This document shows, piece after piece, positions 1-5,310 of a stretch of 5,310 nucleotides of DNA (positions are counted from its first letter, which is position 1; every line of letters starts with the position of its first letter). Source of the DNA: JBBIKU01 sp037445245 (GTDB taxonomy: Bacteria > Chloroflexota > Anaerolineae > Anaerolineales > Anaerolineaceae); the NCBI GenBank assembly GCA_037445245.1, contig JBBIKU010000153.1, positions 1 to 5,310 of the forward strand. The letters run 5' to 3'. Both the position numbers and the translations under genes were made by a program. The notes under the pieces were generated by a model. The model was given only the letters and a program-made list of their open reading frames with translations, had not been told where the DNA came from and made no database searches.

Positions 1-2
1 TC

Positions 3-446
3 ACGGTCTTGCTGATCCCGCTCAGCTTGGTGGGTGCGTTTGTGCTGATCATCGCCGGTTTGTTTGGCTGGATTGCTCTGGGGATGGAAGTCGGCAAGCG
101 CTTGGCATCCCTGTTCAAGGTTGAATGGGCGTTGCCGGTGAGCGCCGGGTTGGGCACGCTGGTGTTGACCCTGGTCAGCCGTTTTGTCGGTTGGATCCCC
201 TGTGTGGGCTGGTTATTACCGTTTATGGTCGGCGTCATCGGTTTGGGGGGGGTGGTATTGAGTCGCTTCGGCACTACGGTTTATCTGTTCTCGGCAGCGC
301 CTGCCGCGTCACCCCCGCCGCAATATCTGGCGGTCTCCGCCCCTCCGCCGGCAGCGCCATCGCCCTTGAAGCCCGCCCAAAGCGGGCAAGAGACAAATGC
401 CAGCGGTCGCAGCCGGACTCGAAAGTCCGGCTCACAGGAATCTTGA
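3..446 (+). CDS. C-terminal part of a polytopic membrane protein, possibly the membrane end of a bactofilin-like (polymer-forming cytoskeletal) family protein; 5' end outside window
   Basis: The frame is open from the first complete codon at 3, so this is the tail of a longer gene (147 residues visible); the TTG at 9 is unlikely to be the true start. Three hydrophobic stretches are visible. The first runs from about residue 2 to 27 and ends in GWIALGMEVGKRLA. The second starts near WALPVSAGLGTLVLTLV. The third starts near PCVGWLLPFMVGVIGLG. A proline/alanine-rich, then basic and serine-rich tail of about 50 residues follows and is probably disordered. From memory, this three-helix end with a GxEVGxRLA loop follows a bactofilin-like repeat domain in Anaerolineae proteins; that domain is not in the window, so the family call is inference. 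The gene stops 3 bases before the lipoprotein gene, suggesting one operon and an envelope role. Confidence 0.6.
   Translation, partial: TVLLIPLSLVGAFVLIIAGLFGWIALGMEVGKRLASLFKVEWALPVSAGLGTLVLTLVSRFVGWIPCVGWLLPFMVGVIGLGGVVLSRFGTTVYLFSAAPAASPPPQYLAVSAPPPAAPSPLKPAQSGQETNASGRSRTRKSGSQES
411..432 (+). promoter_or_regulatory. Perfect 9-bp hairpin with CGAA loop at the membrane protein/lipoprotein junction
   Basis: Bases 411-419 (agccggact) are the exact reverse complement of 424-432 (agtccggct), leaving a four-base loop, cgaa. The stem is GC-rich, lies inside the last codons of the upstream gene and ends 17 bases before the first possible start of the lipoprotein gene. No T tract follows, so it is not a standard intrinsic terminator. 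A shorter 6-bp stem (371-376 with 382-387) lies just upstream. A role in mRNA stability or in tuning translation of the downstream gene is inference. Confidence 0.35.
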
Positions 447-449
447 GTC

Positions 450-1316
450 ATGAAGAGAGAGAAATTTATGAAACGGTTTACCTTGTTCGTTCTGGTTGTG
501 TTCGCAGCATCTACGCTTGCCTGTTCGTTCAGTGTTCCTCGCGTGCAGCTAGCTACGATTGAGCCCCAAACGTTGGAGATTGATGAACCGGCGCCGCCGG
601 GAACGGATGCAGTGCTGGTTTCGATAGGAATGGGAGCCGGCACCTTGGATATGCGCGGCGGCGCCTCTGGATTGATTGAAGGCAACATAAAATACAACGT
701 GGCGGAATGGAAACCCAAACTCAACCGCACAGAGCGAAGAGTGGAGATCGGGCAAGAGAGCCAATTGCCGAGTGGTCTTCCGACCAGCAACGTCGTCAAC
801 GAATGGTCCTTGCAGCTTGGCGAGGTCCCCATGCAGTTGGAGATCAGTGCCGGTGCCTACGAGGGCACACTCGACTTCAGTGGTGTTCCGCTCACTTCGC
901 TGGAAATCAACGACGGTGCCAGCAACGCCCGGGTGCTGTTCGATACTCTCAACCCGCAACCCATGACGAAGTTTTATTATAAGACCGGCGCGTCAAGCGT
1001 TGAACTCATCGGTCTCGCCAACGCCAACTTCTCCGAAATGGATTTTAGCTGTGGGGCGGGTTCATACACGCTCGATTTTTCGGGTGAACTTCAACGTGAC
1101 GCCAATGTGCGCATTAATGGAGGGGTGAGCAACATCATTGTCATCATCCCGGCTGGCACCCCCAGCGAAGTGACGATCTCGGGCGTGGTCAGCAATGTCA
1201 ATTTGAGCGGTACCTGGACGGTAACGGGGAAAACCTACCGTACCGAAGGCGAAGGGGCGCGGTTGAACATCCAGATCGAAATGGGGGTCGGCAATCTGGA
1301 ACTGGTTCAGGAATGA
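450..1316 (+). CDS. Secreted lipoprotein with toast-rack/LiaF-like repetitive beta domain
   Basis: The 288-residue product begins with a lipoprotein signal: basic MKREKFMKR, hydrophobic FTLFVLVVFAAS, then TLAC with Cys25 as the probable lipidated residue. Two starts are possible. The ATG at 450 has AGGA 10 bases upstream; the ATG at 468 (Met7) has a purine-rich GAGAGAG 6 bases upstream and still leaves a full signal peptide. The mature part has no membrane segment or catalytic motif. It is built of short beta-like units, each with a small Gly/Ala/Ser turn (GMGAGTLDM, SAGAYEGTLDF, NDGASNARV, KTGASSVEL, SCGAGSYTLDF, NGGVSNIIV, SGVVSNVNL, EMGVGNLEL), spaced about 22 residues apart for much of the length. 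This resembles the toast-rack N domain and LiaF C-terminal-like families; the family call is from memory. Likely a surface-anchored structural or sensory protein paired with the upstream membrane protein. Function is not known. Confidence 0.75.
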   Translation: MKREKFMKRFTLFVLVVFAASTLACSFSVPRVQLATIEPQTLEIDEPAPPGTDAVLVSIGMGAGTLDMRGGASGLIEGNIKYNVAEWKPKLNRTERRVEIGQESQLPSGLPTSNVVNEWSLQLGEVPMQLEISAGAYEGTLDFSGVPLTSLEINDGASNARVLFDTLNPQPMTKFYYKTGASSVELIGLANANFSEMDFSCGAGSYTLDFSGELQRDANVRINGGVSNIIVIIPAGTPSEVTISGVVSNVNLSGTWTVTGKTYRTEGEGARLNIQIEMGVGNLELVQE

Positions 1317-1344
1317 CCGCTTCACTGTATCTCAGAGGCTGGGT

Positions 1345-1947
1345 TCAACGGTAATACGCTTGGCGCTCGATCAGTTGATACACCGCCGGTGGCAAGAAGT
1401 AACGATATTGCCTGCCGCTGGCGATCCTTTTTCTGATCTCGCTGGCGGATATTTCTAGCAGGGGAGCGTCTACCCATTGCAGTTTGGCGGTGATGCCGGG
1501 GATTTGCGCTTCTAATGCTTGCAGGTCGATCGCATCAGCCGGGCGGCGCATGACTGCCAGAAAATCGCACATGTGCACCAGCCGCTGCGGCTCGCGCCAC
1601 ACGTCCGGCAGGTCGCGCAGCGAATCGCCGCCCATGACGTAACCGATTTGTGCCCCGCTGAATTGCCGCTTGAGCAACCTCATCGTCTCCACAGTGTAGT
1701 GGGGGGCAGGGCGGTCAATCTCGATCGTGGATAATTCGAAATGGGGTTCATCGGCAATGGCGGCTTTGACCAGCGCCAGGCGCTGGTTGACGTTGCTGAT
1801 GGCAAGCCCCAACTTGTGGGGTGGGCTGGGGGTGAGCACCCACAGCAGCCGATCCAGGTGCAGTTGTTCAAGCGCTTCTGCCGCCAGGATCATGTGCCCC
1901 AGATGGGGGGGGTCGAAAGTACCGCCGAAAGCCCCGATTTTCAACAT
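1345..1947 (-). CDS. nadD: Nicotinate-nucleotide adenylyltransferase
   Basis: NadD transfers AMP from ATP to nicotinate mononucleotide, giving deamido-NAD in cytosolic NAD synthesis. The 200-residue length is normal for the family. The nucleotidyltransferase signature GGTFDPPHLGH is at residues 8-18. A PSPPHK loop (40-45), the GGDSLRDLPDVW block (106-117) and the C-terminal ATP-binding motif ISASEIRKRI (166-175, the ISSTxxR equivalent) follow, and the family-typical YFLPPAVYQLIE lies near the end. The start is well supported: AGGAAGG lies 6 bases before the ATG. It begins 22 bases after the inferred original stop of obg (54 after the observed one), consistent with co-transcription; obg-nadD adjacency is common in bacteria. 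It converges on the lipoprotein gene, with 28 bases between stops. Confidence 0.96.
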   Translation of the reverse strand: MLKIGAFGGTFDPPHLGHMILAAEALEQLHLDRLLWVLTPSPPHKLGLAISNVNQRLALVKAAIADEPHFELSTIEIDRPAPHYTVETMRLLKRQFSGAQIGYVMGGDSLRDLPDVWREPQRLVHMCDFLAVMRRPADAIDLQALEAQIPGITAKLQWVDAPLLEISASEIRKRIASGRQYRYFLPPAVYQLIERQAYYR

Positions 1948-1953
1948 ATTCCG

Positions 1954-1960
1954 CCTTCCT
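1954..1960 (-). promoter_or_regulatory. Shine-Dalgarno of nadD
   Basis: AGGAAGG on the minus strand lies 6 bases upstream of the nadD ATG. It is a near-ideal match and spacing, and it fixes the start at 1947. Confidence 0.7.
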
Positions 1961-1969
1961 GAGGGATGA

Positions 1970-2029
1970 TCAATCCTGCCATTCCAGTTCGTAATCGCCG
2001 ATCATGACCGTGTCGCCATTGGCGACCCC
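1970..2029 (-). other. Out-of-frame remnant encoding the conserved end of the Obg C-terminal domain
   Basis: On the minus strand, read in the frame that begins with GGG at 2029-2027, the DNA encodes GVANGDTVMIGDYELEWQD and stops at 1972-1970. This is the typical finish of the OCT domain in Obg proteins (compare GAKDGDIVRILEYEFEFID in Bacillus Obg, from memory). The observed obg frame instead ends in NERKGSPMATRS. The intact conserved coding in the other frame indicates that the gene ended here, and that a base count not divisible by three has been lost just upstream. Confidence 0.85.
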
Positions 2030-3219
2030 TTCCTTTCGTTGACCCCCAGTGTTTCGAGGAGGCGCTGGAAGCGGCGCACCGAAGCGGGGTGTTCCCAGTA
2101 AGTCATCGCTGCGGCGCGCTCGATGGCGCTGCCGTTCACCTGCCAGCCATCGGTGGTGCGCCGGATGGTGAAGGCGCGCGGGTCTTCATCCGGGCGGTAA
2201 ACCGGCAGATTTTCGGCGGCGGCGGGAAGGGGTGTTTGTTTCAGCAATTCCGCTGTCCGCCACAACAGCGCTTTCAGCCCGCGGCGCGCCAGCGCTGAGA
2301 TGGGCATGGCTTCGATTTGGCGTTCCTTTAGTTTTTCTACGATCTCATCCCAGCGGGCTGCGGCCTCAGACAGGTCAATTTTGTTGAACGCCACGATTTG
2401 CGGCTTATCCTTTAACGCCGGGTCGAACAGCGCCAGTTCCGCATTGATCTGGGTATAATCGGCGAGTGGGTCGGGCGAAAGCCCGTCGAGGACGTGGATC
2501 AGCAGGCGGGTGCGCTGGATGTGACGCAGAAACCGGTCACCCAAGCCGGCGCCGCGGTGGGCGCCCTCCACCAGACCGGGGATGTCCGCCAGTACCAGGG
2601 TGGTCTCCTCGTCCAGAATGGCGACGCCGAGGTTGGGTTCCAGTGTGGTGAATGGGTAGGCGGCGATTTTTGGGCGGGCATTGGTGACCGCCGCCAGCAG
2701 GCTGGTTTTTCCGGCGTTGGGTACGCCGACGATGCCCACATCCGCGATCAGTTTGAGTTCAAGGCGCAGGTTACGCTCCTGCCCGGGTTCGCCTTTTTCG
2801 GCAGTGCGCGGCGCCTGGTTGTGAGCGTTGGCAAAGCGGGCGTTGCCACGCCCGCCGCGCCCGCCACGGCACACCACCAGGGTTGGAGCCGCCTCGGTCA
2901 GGTCGCCGAGCAATTCGCCGCTATCGGCGTCGTAGACGACGGTGCCGGGTGGAACAGGGATGATCAACGCCTCGGCGGAGCGCCCGGTCTGGTTGCTACG
3001 GGCGCCATTTTTGCCGTCTTCGGCAATGTAGCGTCGCTTGCGTTTGAAGGCGGCGAGCGTGTTGAGGGTGGGAACGACCTCGAACACCACATCGCCGCCG
3101 CGCCCGCCGTCGCCGCCATCCGGACCGCCGCGGGGGACGTACTTCTCGCGGCGGAAGTGCATCATACCGTCTCCGCCCTTTCCGGAACGGACATAGATGG
3201 TGGCTTCGTCAATGAACAT
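2002..3219 (-). CDS. obg: GTPase Obg/CgtA, frameshifted in its last residues
   Basis: Obg is an essential GTPase of large-ribosomal-subunit assembly and stress control. The N-terminal glycine-rich Obg fold spans about residues 1-158 (MFIDEATIYV start, PRGGPDGGDGGRGGDV, CRGGRGGRGN). The G domain shows the P-loop GVPNAGKT (165-172), YPFTTLEPN switch I, DIPGLVEGAHRGAGLG (G3/switch II, 212-227), NKID (279-282) and SAL (308-310). An OCT domain begins near residue 340 (VYRPDEDPRAFTI). The observed product is 405 residues, but the last dozen do not match the family; the proper ending lies in another frame to 1970. The family-typical N-terminus supports the start at 3219, yet no Shine-Dalgarno is visible upstream (catcaaag before ATG), and a perfect hairpin sits 21 bases upstream. 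nadD follows. The G domain is intact, so even a real truncation would leave GTPase chemistry possible. Confidence 0.96.
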   Translation of the reverse strand: MFIDEATIYVRSGKGGDGMMHFRREKYVPRGGPDGGDGGRGGDVVFEVVPTLNTLAAFKRKRRYIAEDGKNGARSNQTGRSAEALIIPVPPGTVVYDADSGELLGDLTEAAPTLVVCRGGRGGRGNARFANAHNQAPRTAEKGEPGQERNLRLELKLIADVGIVGVPNAGKTSLLAAVTNARPKIAAYPFTTLEPNLGVAILDEETTLVLADIPGLVEGAHRGAGLGDRFLRHIQRTRLLIHVLDGLSPDPLADYTQINAELALFDPALKDKPQIVAFNKIDLSEAAARWDEIVEKLKERQIEAMPISALARRGLKALLWRTAELLKQTPLPAAAENLPVYRPDEDPRAFTIRRTTDGWQVNGSAIERAAAMTYWEHPASVRRFQRLLETLGVNERKGSPMATRS

Positions 3220-3240
3220 CTTTGATGAAATATGGCGTGG

Positions 3241-3271
3241 TCAGGATCAGGATTTTACGCCCTGATCCTGA
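3241..3271 (-). promoter_or_regulatory. Perfect 11-bp inverted repeat between the CpgS-like gene and obg
   Basis: Bases 3241-3251 (tcaggatcagg) pair exactly with 3261-3271 (cctgatcctga) around a 9-base loop. The element lies 25 bases after the stop of the CpgS-like gene and 21 bases before the obg ATG. No U tract follows on the minus strand (ccacgccatattt follows), so a classical intrinsic terminator is not shown. It could be a weak terminator, a processing or stability hairpin, or a leader structure influencing obg translation. The role is unresolved. Confidence 0.5.
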
Positions 3272-3290
3272 ACGGCTGGAATGCCGGTTG

Positions 3291-3302
3291 CGCTGATCAG
3301 CG
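3291..3302. repeat. 12-bp perfect palindrome over the stop codon of the CpgS-like gene
   Basis: cgctgatcagcg equals its own reverse complement and contains the TGA stop (3297-3299 on the minus strand). It shares the ctgatc core with the neighbouring hairpin arms. It may be chance or part of the 3'-end structure; no function is shown. Confidence 0.3.
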
Positions 3303-4616
3303 TTTACCGAACTTCCTCGAGAGCAGATCCTGAAGGGTGGGGACACCGATCTCCTGCAATTCGTATCGTACCCGCTGCATCGGTTTCTTGATCTTGATCA
3401 GACGGTTCAAATCGATAGGCGTGGCAGAAATCACCAGGTCGACATCTGCCTGGTTGACGGTTTTCTCGAGCTCGCGGGTCATTTCTTCGCCGTAGCCCAT
3501 TGCCGGCAAAATGGGACCGGTGGCGGGGTATTTGGCGTAAGTGGAGGCGATCGAACCCACGGCGTAGGGGCGCGGGTCGACGATCTCGGCGGCGCCAAAG
3601 CGGCGGGCGGCGATCCAGCCGGCGCCGTATGCCATCTCGCCGTGCGTCAGGGTGGGTCCGTCCTCGATCACTAGGACGCGTTTGCCGCGTATGGCGGTGG
3701 GGTCGTCTACGAAGAGGGGTGAGGCGGCTTCGACCACTTCGGCGTGCGGGTTAAGGGTGTGCAGCATGTTGCGCACCGCGATCACGTTGTCGGCGGGGGC
3801 GGTGTCGACTTTGTTGATGACGAACACGTCCGCCGAGCGGGCATTGGTCTCACCGGGGTGATAGGTGCTCTCATNNNNNNNNNNNNNNNNNNNNNNNNNN
3901 NNNNNNAGATCGGGTTTGTAGAAGGGGAAATCGTTGTTGCCGCCGTCCCACAAGATGATATCGACCTCCTTTTCAGCCTGGCGCAATATGGCTTCGTAGT
4001 CTACCCCGGCGTAGACCACCAGACCGTTGTCGAGATGAGGTTCGTATTCCTCGCGCTCTTCTATGGTGCATTGGTGATGCTCAAGATCTTTGTAATCGGC
4101 AAAACGCTGCACCTTCTGCCGTACCAGGTCACCGTAGGGCATCGGATGACGGATGACGGCGACGGTGTAACCCAGCTCGCGCAGGATCAGCGAAACCCGA
4201 CGGGTGGTTTGGCTTTTGCCGCAACCGGTGCGCACGGCGCACACTGCAATCACTGGCTTGCTGGATTTGAGCTGGGTGCTGTTGATCCCCATCAGGCGGA
4301 AATCTGCGCCAGCGGCAAGCACCTGCGAAGCCCGGTGCATCACATATTCGTGCGAGATGTCGCTATAGGCAAACACAACCTGTTCGACCTTTAGTTCGCG
4401 GATCAGGCGTTCCAAGTCGATTTCAGGGTAAATGGGAATGCCGGATGGGTACAGTTTGTCTGCTAGTTCGGGGGGGTATTTGCGCCCCTCGATGTTGGGA
4501 ATTTGGGTGGCGGTGAAGGCGACCACCTCGTAATCGGCGTTGTTGCGGAAGTAAACGTTGAAGTTGTGAAAGTCGCGCCCTGCGGCGCCCATGATGATCG
4601 TTCGGATGGGGGACAT
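3297..4616 (-). CDS. COG2403-type P-loop protein, cyclic 2,3-diphosphoglycerate synthetase-like; interrupted by an assembly gap
   Basis: The 439-residue frame (12 codons wholly or partly N) matches the predicted-GTPase/CpgS-like family. It has an N-terminal Rossmann-like domain (IIMGAAGRDFHNFN, 7-20; VFAYSDISHEYVM, 81-93). A P-loop domain follows with AVRTGCGKSQTTRR (127-140), a SIMIBI-like Walker A. Also visible are WDGGNNDFPFYKPD (223-236, Walker B region), YHPGETNARSADVFVINKVD (252-271, with NKVD as a G4-like motif), VIEDGPTLTHGEMAYGAG (316-333) and a C-terminal Rossmann-like stretch VDLVISATPIDLNRL (392-406). In methanogens the related CpgS makes cyclic 2,3-diphosphoglycerate with ATP; the bacterial product is not established, so substrate is left open. 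AAGGAG lies 12 bases before the ATG, and an in-frame TAG just after it excludes earlier starts except CTG at 4619. Frame is maintained across the gap. It lies between argS and obg. Confidence 0.85.
   Translation of the reverse strand: MSPIRTIIMGAAGRDFHNFNVYFRNNADYEVVAFTATQIPNIEGRKYPPELADKLYPSGIPIYPEIDLERLIRELKVEQVVFAYSDISHEYVMHRASQVLAAGADFRLMGINSTQLKSSKPVIAVCAVRTGCGKSQTTRRVSLILRELGYTVAVIRHPMPYGDLVRQKVQRFADYKDLEHHQCTIEEREEYEPHLDNGLVVYAGVDYEAILRQAEKEVDIILWDGGNNDFPFYKPDXXXXXXXXXXXXESTYHPGETNARSADVFVINKVDTAPADNVIAVRNMLHTLNPHAEVVEAASPLFVDDPTAIRGKRVLVIEDGPTLTHGEMAYGAGWIAARRFGAAEIVDPRPYAVGSIASTYAKYPATGPILPAMGYGEEMTRELEKTVNQADVDLVISATPIDLNRLIKIKKPMQRVRYELQEIGVPTLQDLLSRKFGKR
3875..3906. other. 32-base run of N (assembly gap)
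   Basis: Unresolved bases lie inside the nucleotide-binding core of the CpgS-like gene. The reading frame is the same on both sides. The first affected codon is CTN, which is leucine whatever the third base; the last is NAT (Asn, His, Asp or Tyr). True gap length cannot be judged from the window. Confidence 0.99.
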
Positions 4617-4628
4617 CAGAGTTGGCTA

Positions 4629-4634
4629 CTCCTT
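4629..4634 (-). promoter_or_regulatory. Shine-Dalgarno of the CpgS-like gene
   Basis: AAGGAG on the minus strand is a strong match, but it sits 12 bases from the ATG, longer than the usual 5-10. An in-frame CTG at 4619-4617 would give spacing of 9; ATG remains the more likely start. Confidence 0.5.
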
Positions 4635-4653
4635 TTCGTGCGGGGTATGATTT

Positions 4654-4659
4654 ATTATA
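4654..4659 (-). promoter_or_regulatory. Candidate -10 box upstream of the CpgS-like gene
   Basis: A consensus TATAAT lies on the minus strand in the AT-rich 49-base gap after argS, placing a start of transcription about 30 bases before the CpgS-like ATG. A TG lies two bases upstream (TGTCTATAAT), close to but not exactly an extended -10. No good -35 hexamer is seen at 17-18 bases (ccccac there), so this is a weak prediction. Confidence 0.35.
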
Positions 4660-4665
4660 GACAAC

Positions 4666-5310
4666 TTACATTACCTGTGGGGCGTTGATGCCCAGCAACC
4701 ACAGGGCGTTGCCGATCGCCTGGCGCGCGGCAGCCACTAACCGCAGACGCAGGCTGCGCAACGGCTCTTCGGCTTGCAGCACCGGACACTGGTTGTAAAA
4801 ATCGTTGAAGGTCTTTGCCAGCTCATACGCCAGGTTGGCGATCAGTAACGGCTTATACTCGGTGGCTGCCCGCTGCACTTCTTTGGGCAGGCGCGAGATC
4901 AGCTCGGTCAATTGTACTTCGACCGGTAGCAGGTCTACCGCGACGCTAAGCGATGGGGGCGGCTGCCCGCCCACCTTGCGCAGGATGCTGTTGGCGCGCA
5001 CGTAAGCATACTGGATATAAGGCGCCGCCTGACCGTTGAAATCGAGGGCGCTTTCCCAATCGAAGGTGACAACCTTGGTGTTGTCACGCGAGAGCATCGA
5101 ATAGCGGATGGCACCCAGTGCCACCGATTGTGCCACCATCTGCTGCTGTTCGGCGGGCAGATCGGGGTTTTTCTGCTCGACGATCAACAGGGCGCGACGG
5201 GTGGCTTCGCGCACCAGGTCTTCCAGCAGCACCACTGTCCCCTCGCGGGAGGCAATCGTAACGTTGCCGGGCAGGTTGACGATCTCGTATGCCAGGTGGT
5301 AGCATCGGTT
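4666..5310 (-). CDS. argS: Arginyl-tRNA synthetase, C-terminal part; 5' end outside window
   Basis: Class I synthetase that charges tRNA-Arg. 214 residues are visible, open to the right edge; the GTG at 5235 is internal, since the same frame continues upstream as YEIVNLPGNVTIASREGTVV. The piece covers the end of the catalytic domain, where IASREG occupies the KMSKS-loop position in degenerate form, as is usual in ArgS. GAIRYSMLSRDNTKVVTFDWESAL, shown here only as its key blocks GAIRYSML and FDWESALDFNG, follows; then comes the alpha-helical DALR anticodon-binding domain (PYIQYAYVRANSILRK, LTELISRLPKEVQRAA, PLLIANLAYELAKTFNDFYN). The end LGINAPQVM is the normal ArgS terminus, so the 3' end is complete. 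The HIGH motif would lie beyond the window. The CpgS-like gene starts 49 bases downstream. Confidence 0.96.
   Translation of the reverse strand, partial: NRCYHLAYEIVNLPGNVTIASREGTVVLLEDLVREATRRALLIVEQKNPDLPAEQQQMVAQSVALGAIRYSMLSRDNTKVVTFDWESALDFNGQAAPYIQYAYVRANSILRKVGGQPPPSLSVAVDLLPVEVQLTELISRLPKEVQRAATEYKPLLIANLAYELAKTFNDFYNQCPVLQAEEPLRSLRLRLVAAARQAIGNALWLLGINAPQVM

Noticed and set aside
281..832. 183-codon minus-strand open frame across the junction of the two plus-strand genes
   Set aside because: It crosses a gene boundary, lacks a recognisable domain, and both plus-strand frames have clear signal or membrane features.
1317..1344. Bidirectional terminator between the converging genes
   Set aside because: No stem of useful length and no T tract is visible in the 28 bases.
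2024..2042. Programmed -1 ribosomal frameshift to make full-length Obg
   Set aside because: No canonical X XXY YYZ slippery heptamer is present in the zero frame (GAA AGG AAG GGG), Obg is not known to use one, and the linker would still be three residues short.
2494..3225. 243-codon plus-strand open frame opposite obg
   Set aside because: It is antisense to a clear Obg GTPase; its glycine/alanine/valine-rich composition is what GC-rich codons give on the opposite strand, and it has no family motif.
3744..4394. Plus-strand open frame opposite the CpgS-like gene
   Set aside because: The opposite strand has clear conserved motifs (P-loop, WDGGNND, NKVD); this frame runs through the N gap and shows no recognisable domain.
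1..5310. CRISPR array, tRNA/rRNA genes, insertion sequences or prophage genes
   Set aside because: No regularly spaced direct repeats, no cloverleaf-like segments, no transposase or phage motifs, and almost all of the window is accounted for by six genes.

Overview
The window reads as ordinary chromosome of a moderately GC-rich bacterium. The best guess is phylum Chloroflexota, class Anaerolineae. That guess is inference, from the style of the two left-hand envelope proteins (a three-helix membrane tail and a toast-rack lipoprotein) and from a bacterial cyclic-2,3-diphosphoglycerate-synthetase-like P-loop protein sitting between argS and obg. There are no rRNA, tRNA, CRISPR, insertion-sequence or phage features. 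An internal 32-base N run marks it as draft assembly.

Layout. Two plus-strand genes fill 1-1316: the C-terminal end of a membrane protein cut by the left edge, then, 3 bases after its stop, a secreted lipoprotein with a repetitive beta-rich body. Four minus-strand genes fill 1345-5310, in transcription order: argS (5' end beyond the right edge), a COG2403/CpgS-like nucleotide-binding protein, obg, and nadD. The two blocks converge with only 28 bases between stops and no obvious terminator.

How they fit. The plus-strand pair looks like a small cell-envelope operon. The minus-strand set is housekeeping: arginine charging (ArgS), ribosome-assembly GTPase (Obg) and NAD synthesis (NadD), with the CpgS-like protein the one member whose role is not settled. 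A candidate -10 box and a Shine-Dalgarno lie just before the CpgS-like gene. A perfect 11-bp hairpin separates it from obg. obg and nadD are close enough to be co-transcribed.

The most notable observation is in obg. The open frame ends with a non-homologous tail, while the conserved end of the Obg C-terminal domain lies intact in another frame immediately downstream (stop at 1970-1972). This implies a small deletion or assembly error near 2029-2040. The N run falls inside the nucleotide-binding core of the CpgS-like gene but preserves frame, and its edge codons can be partly read. I saw no convincing wholly new system here.
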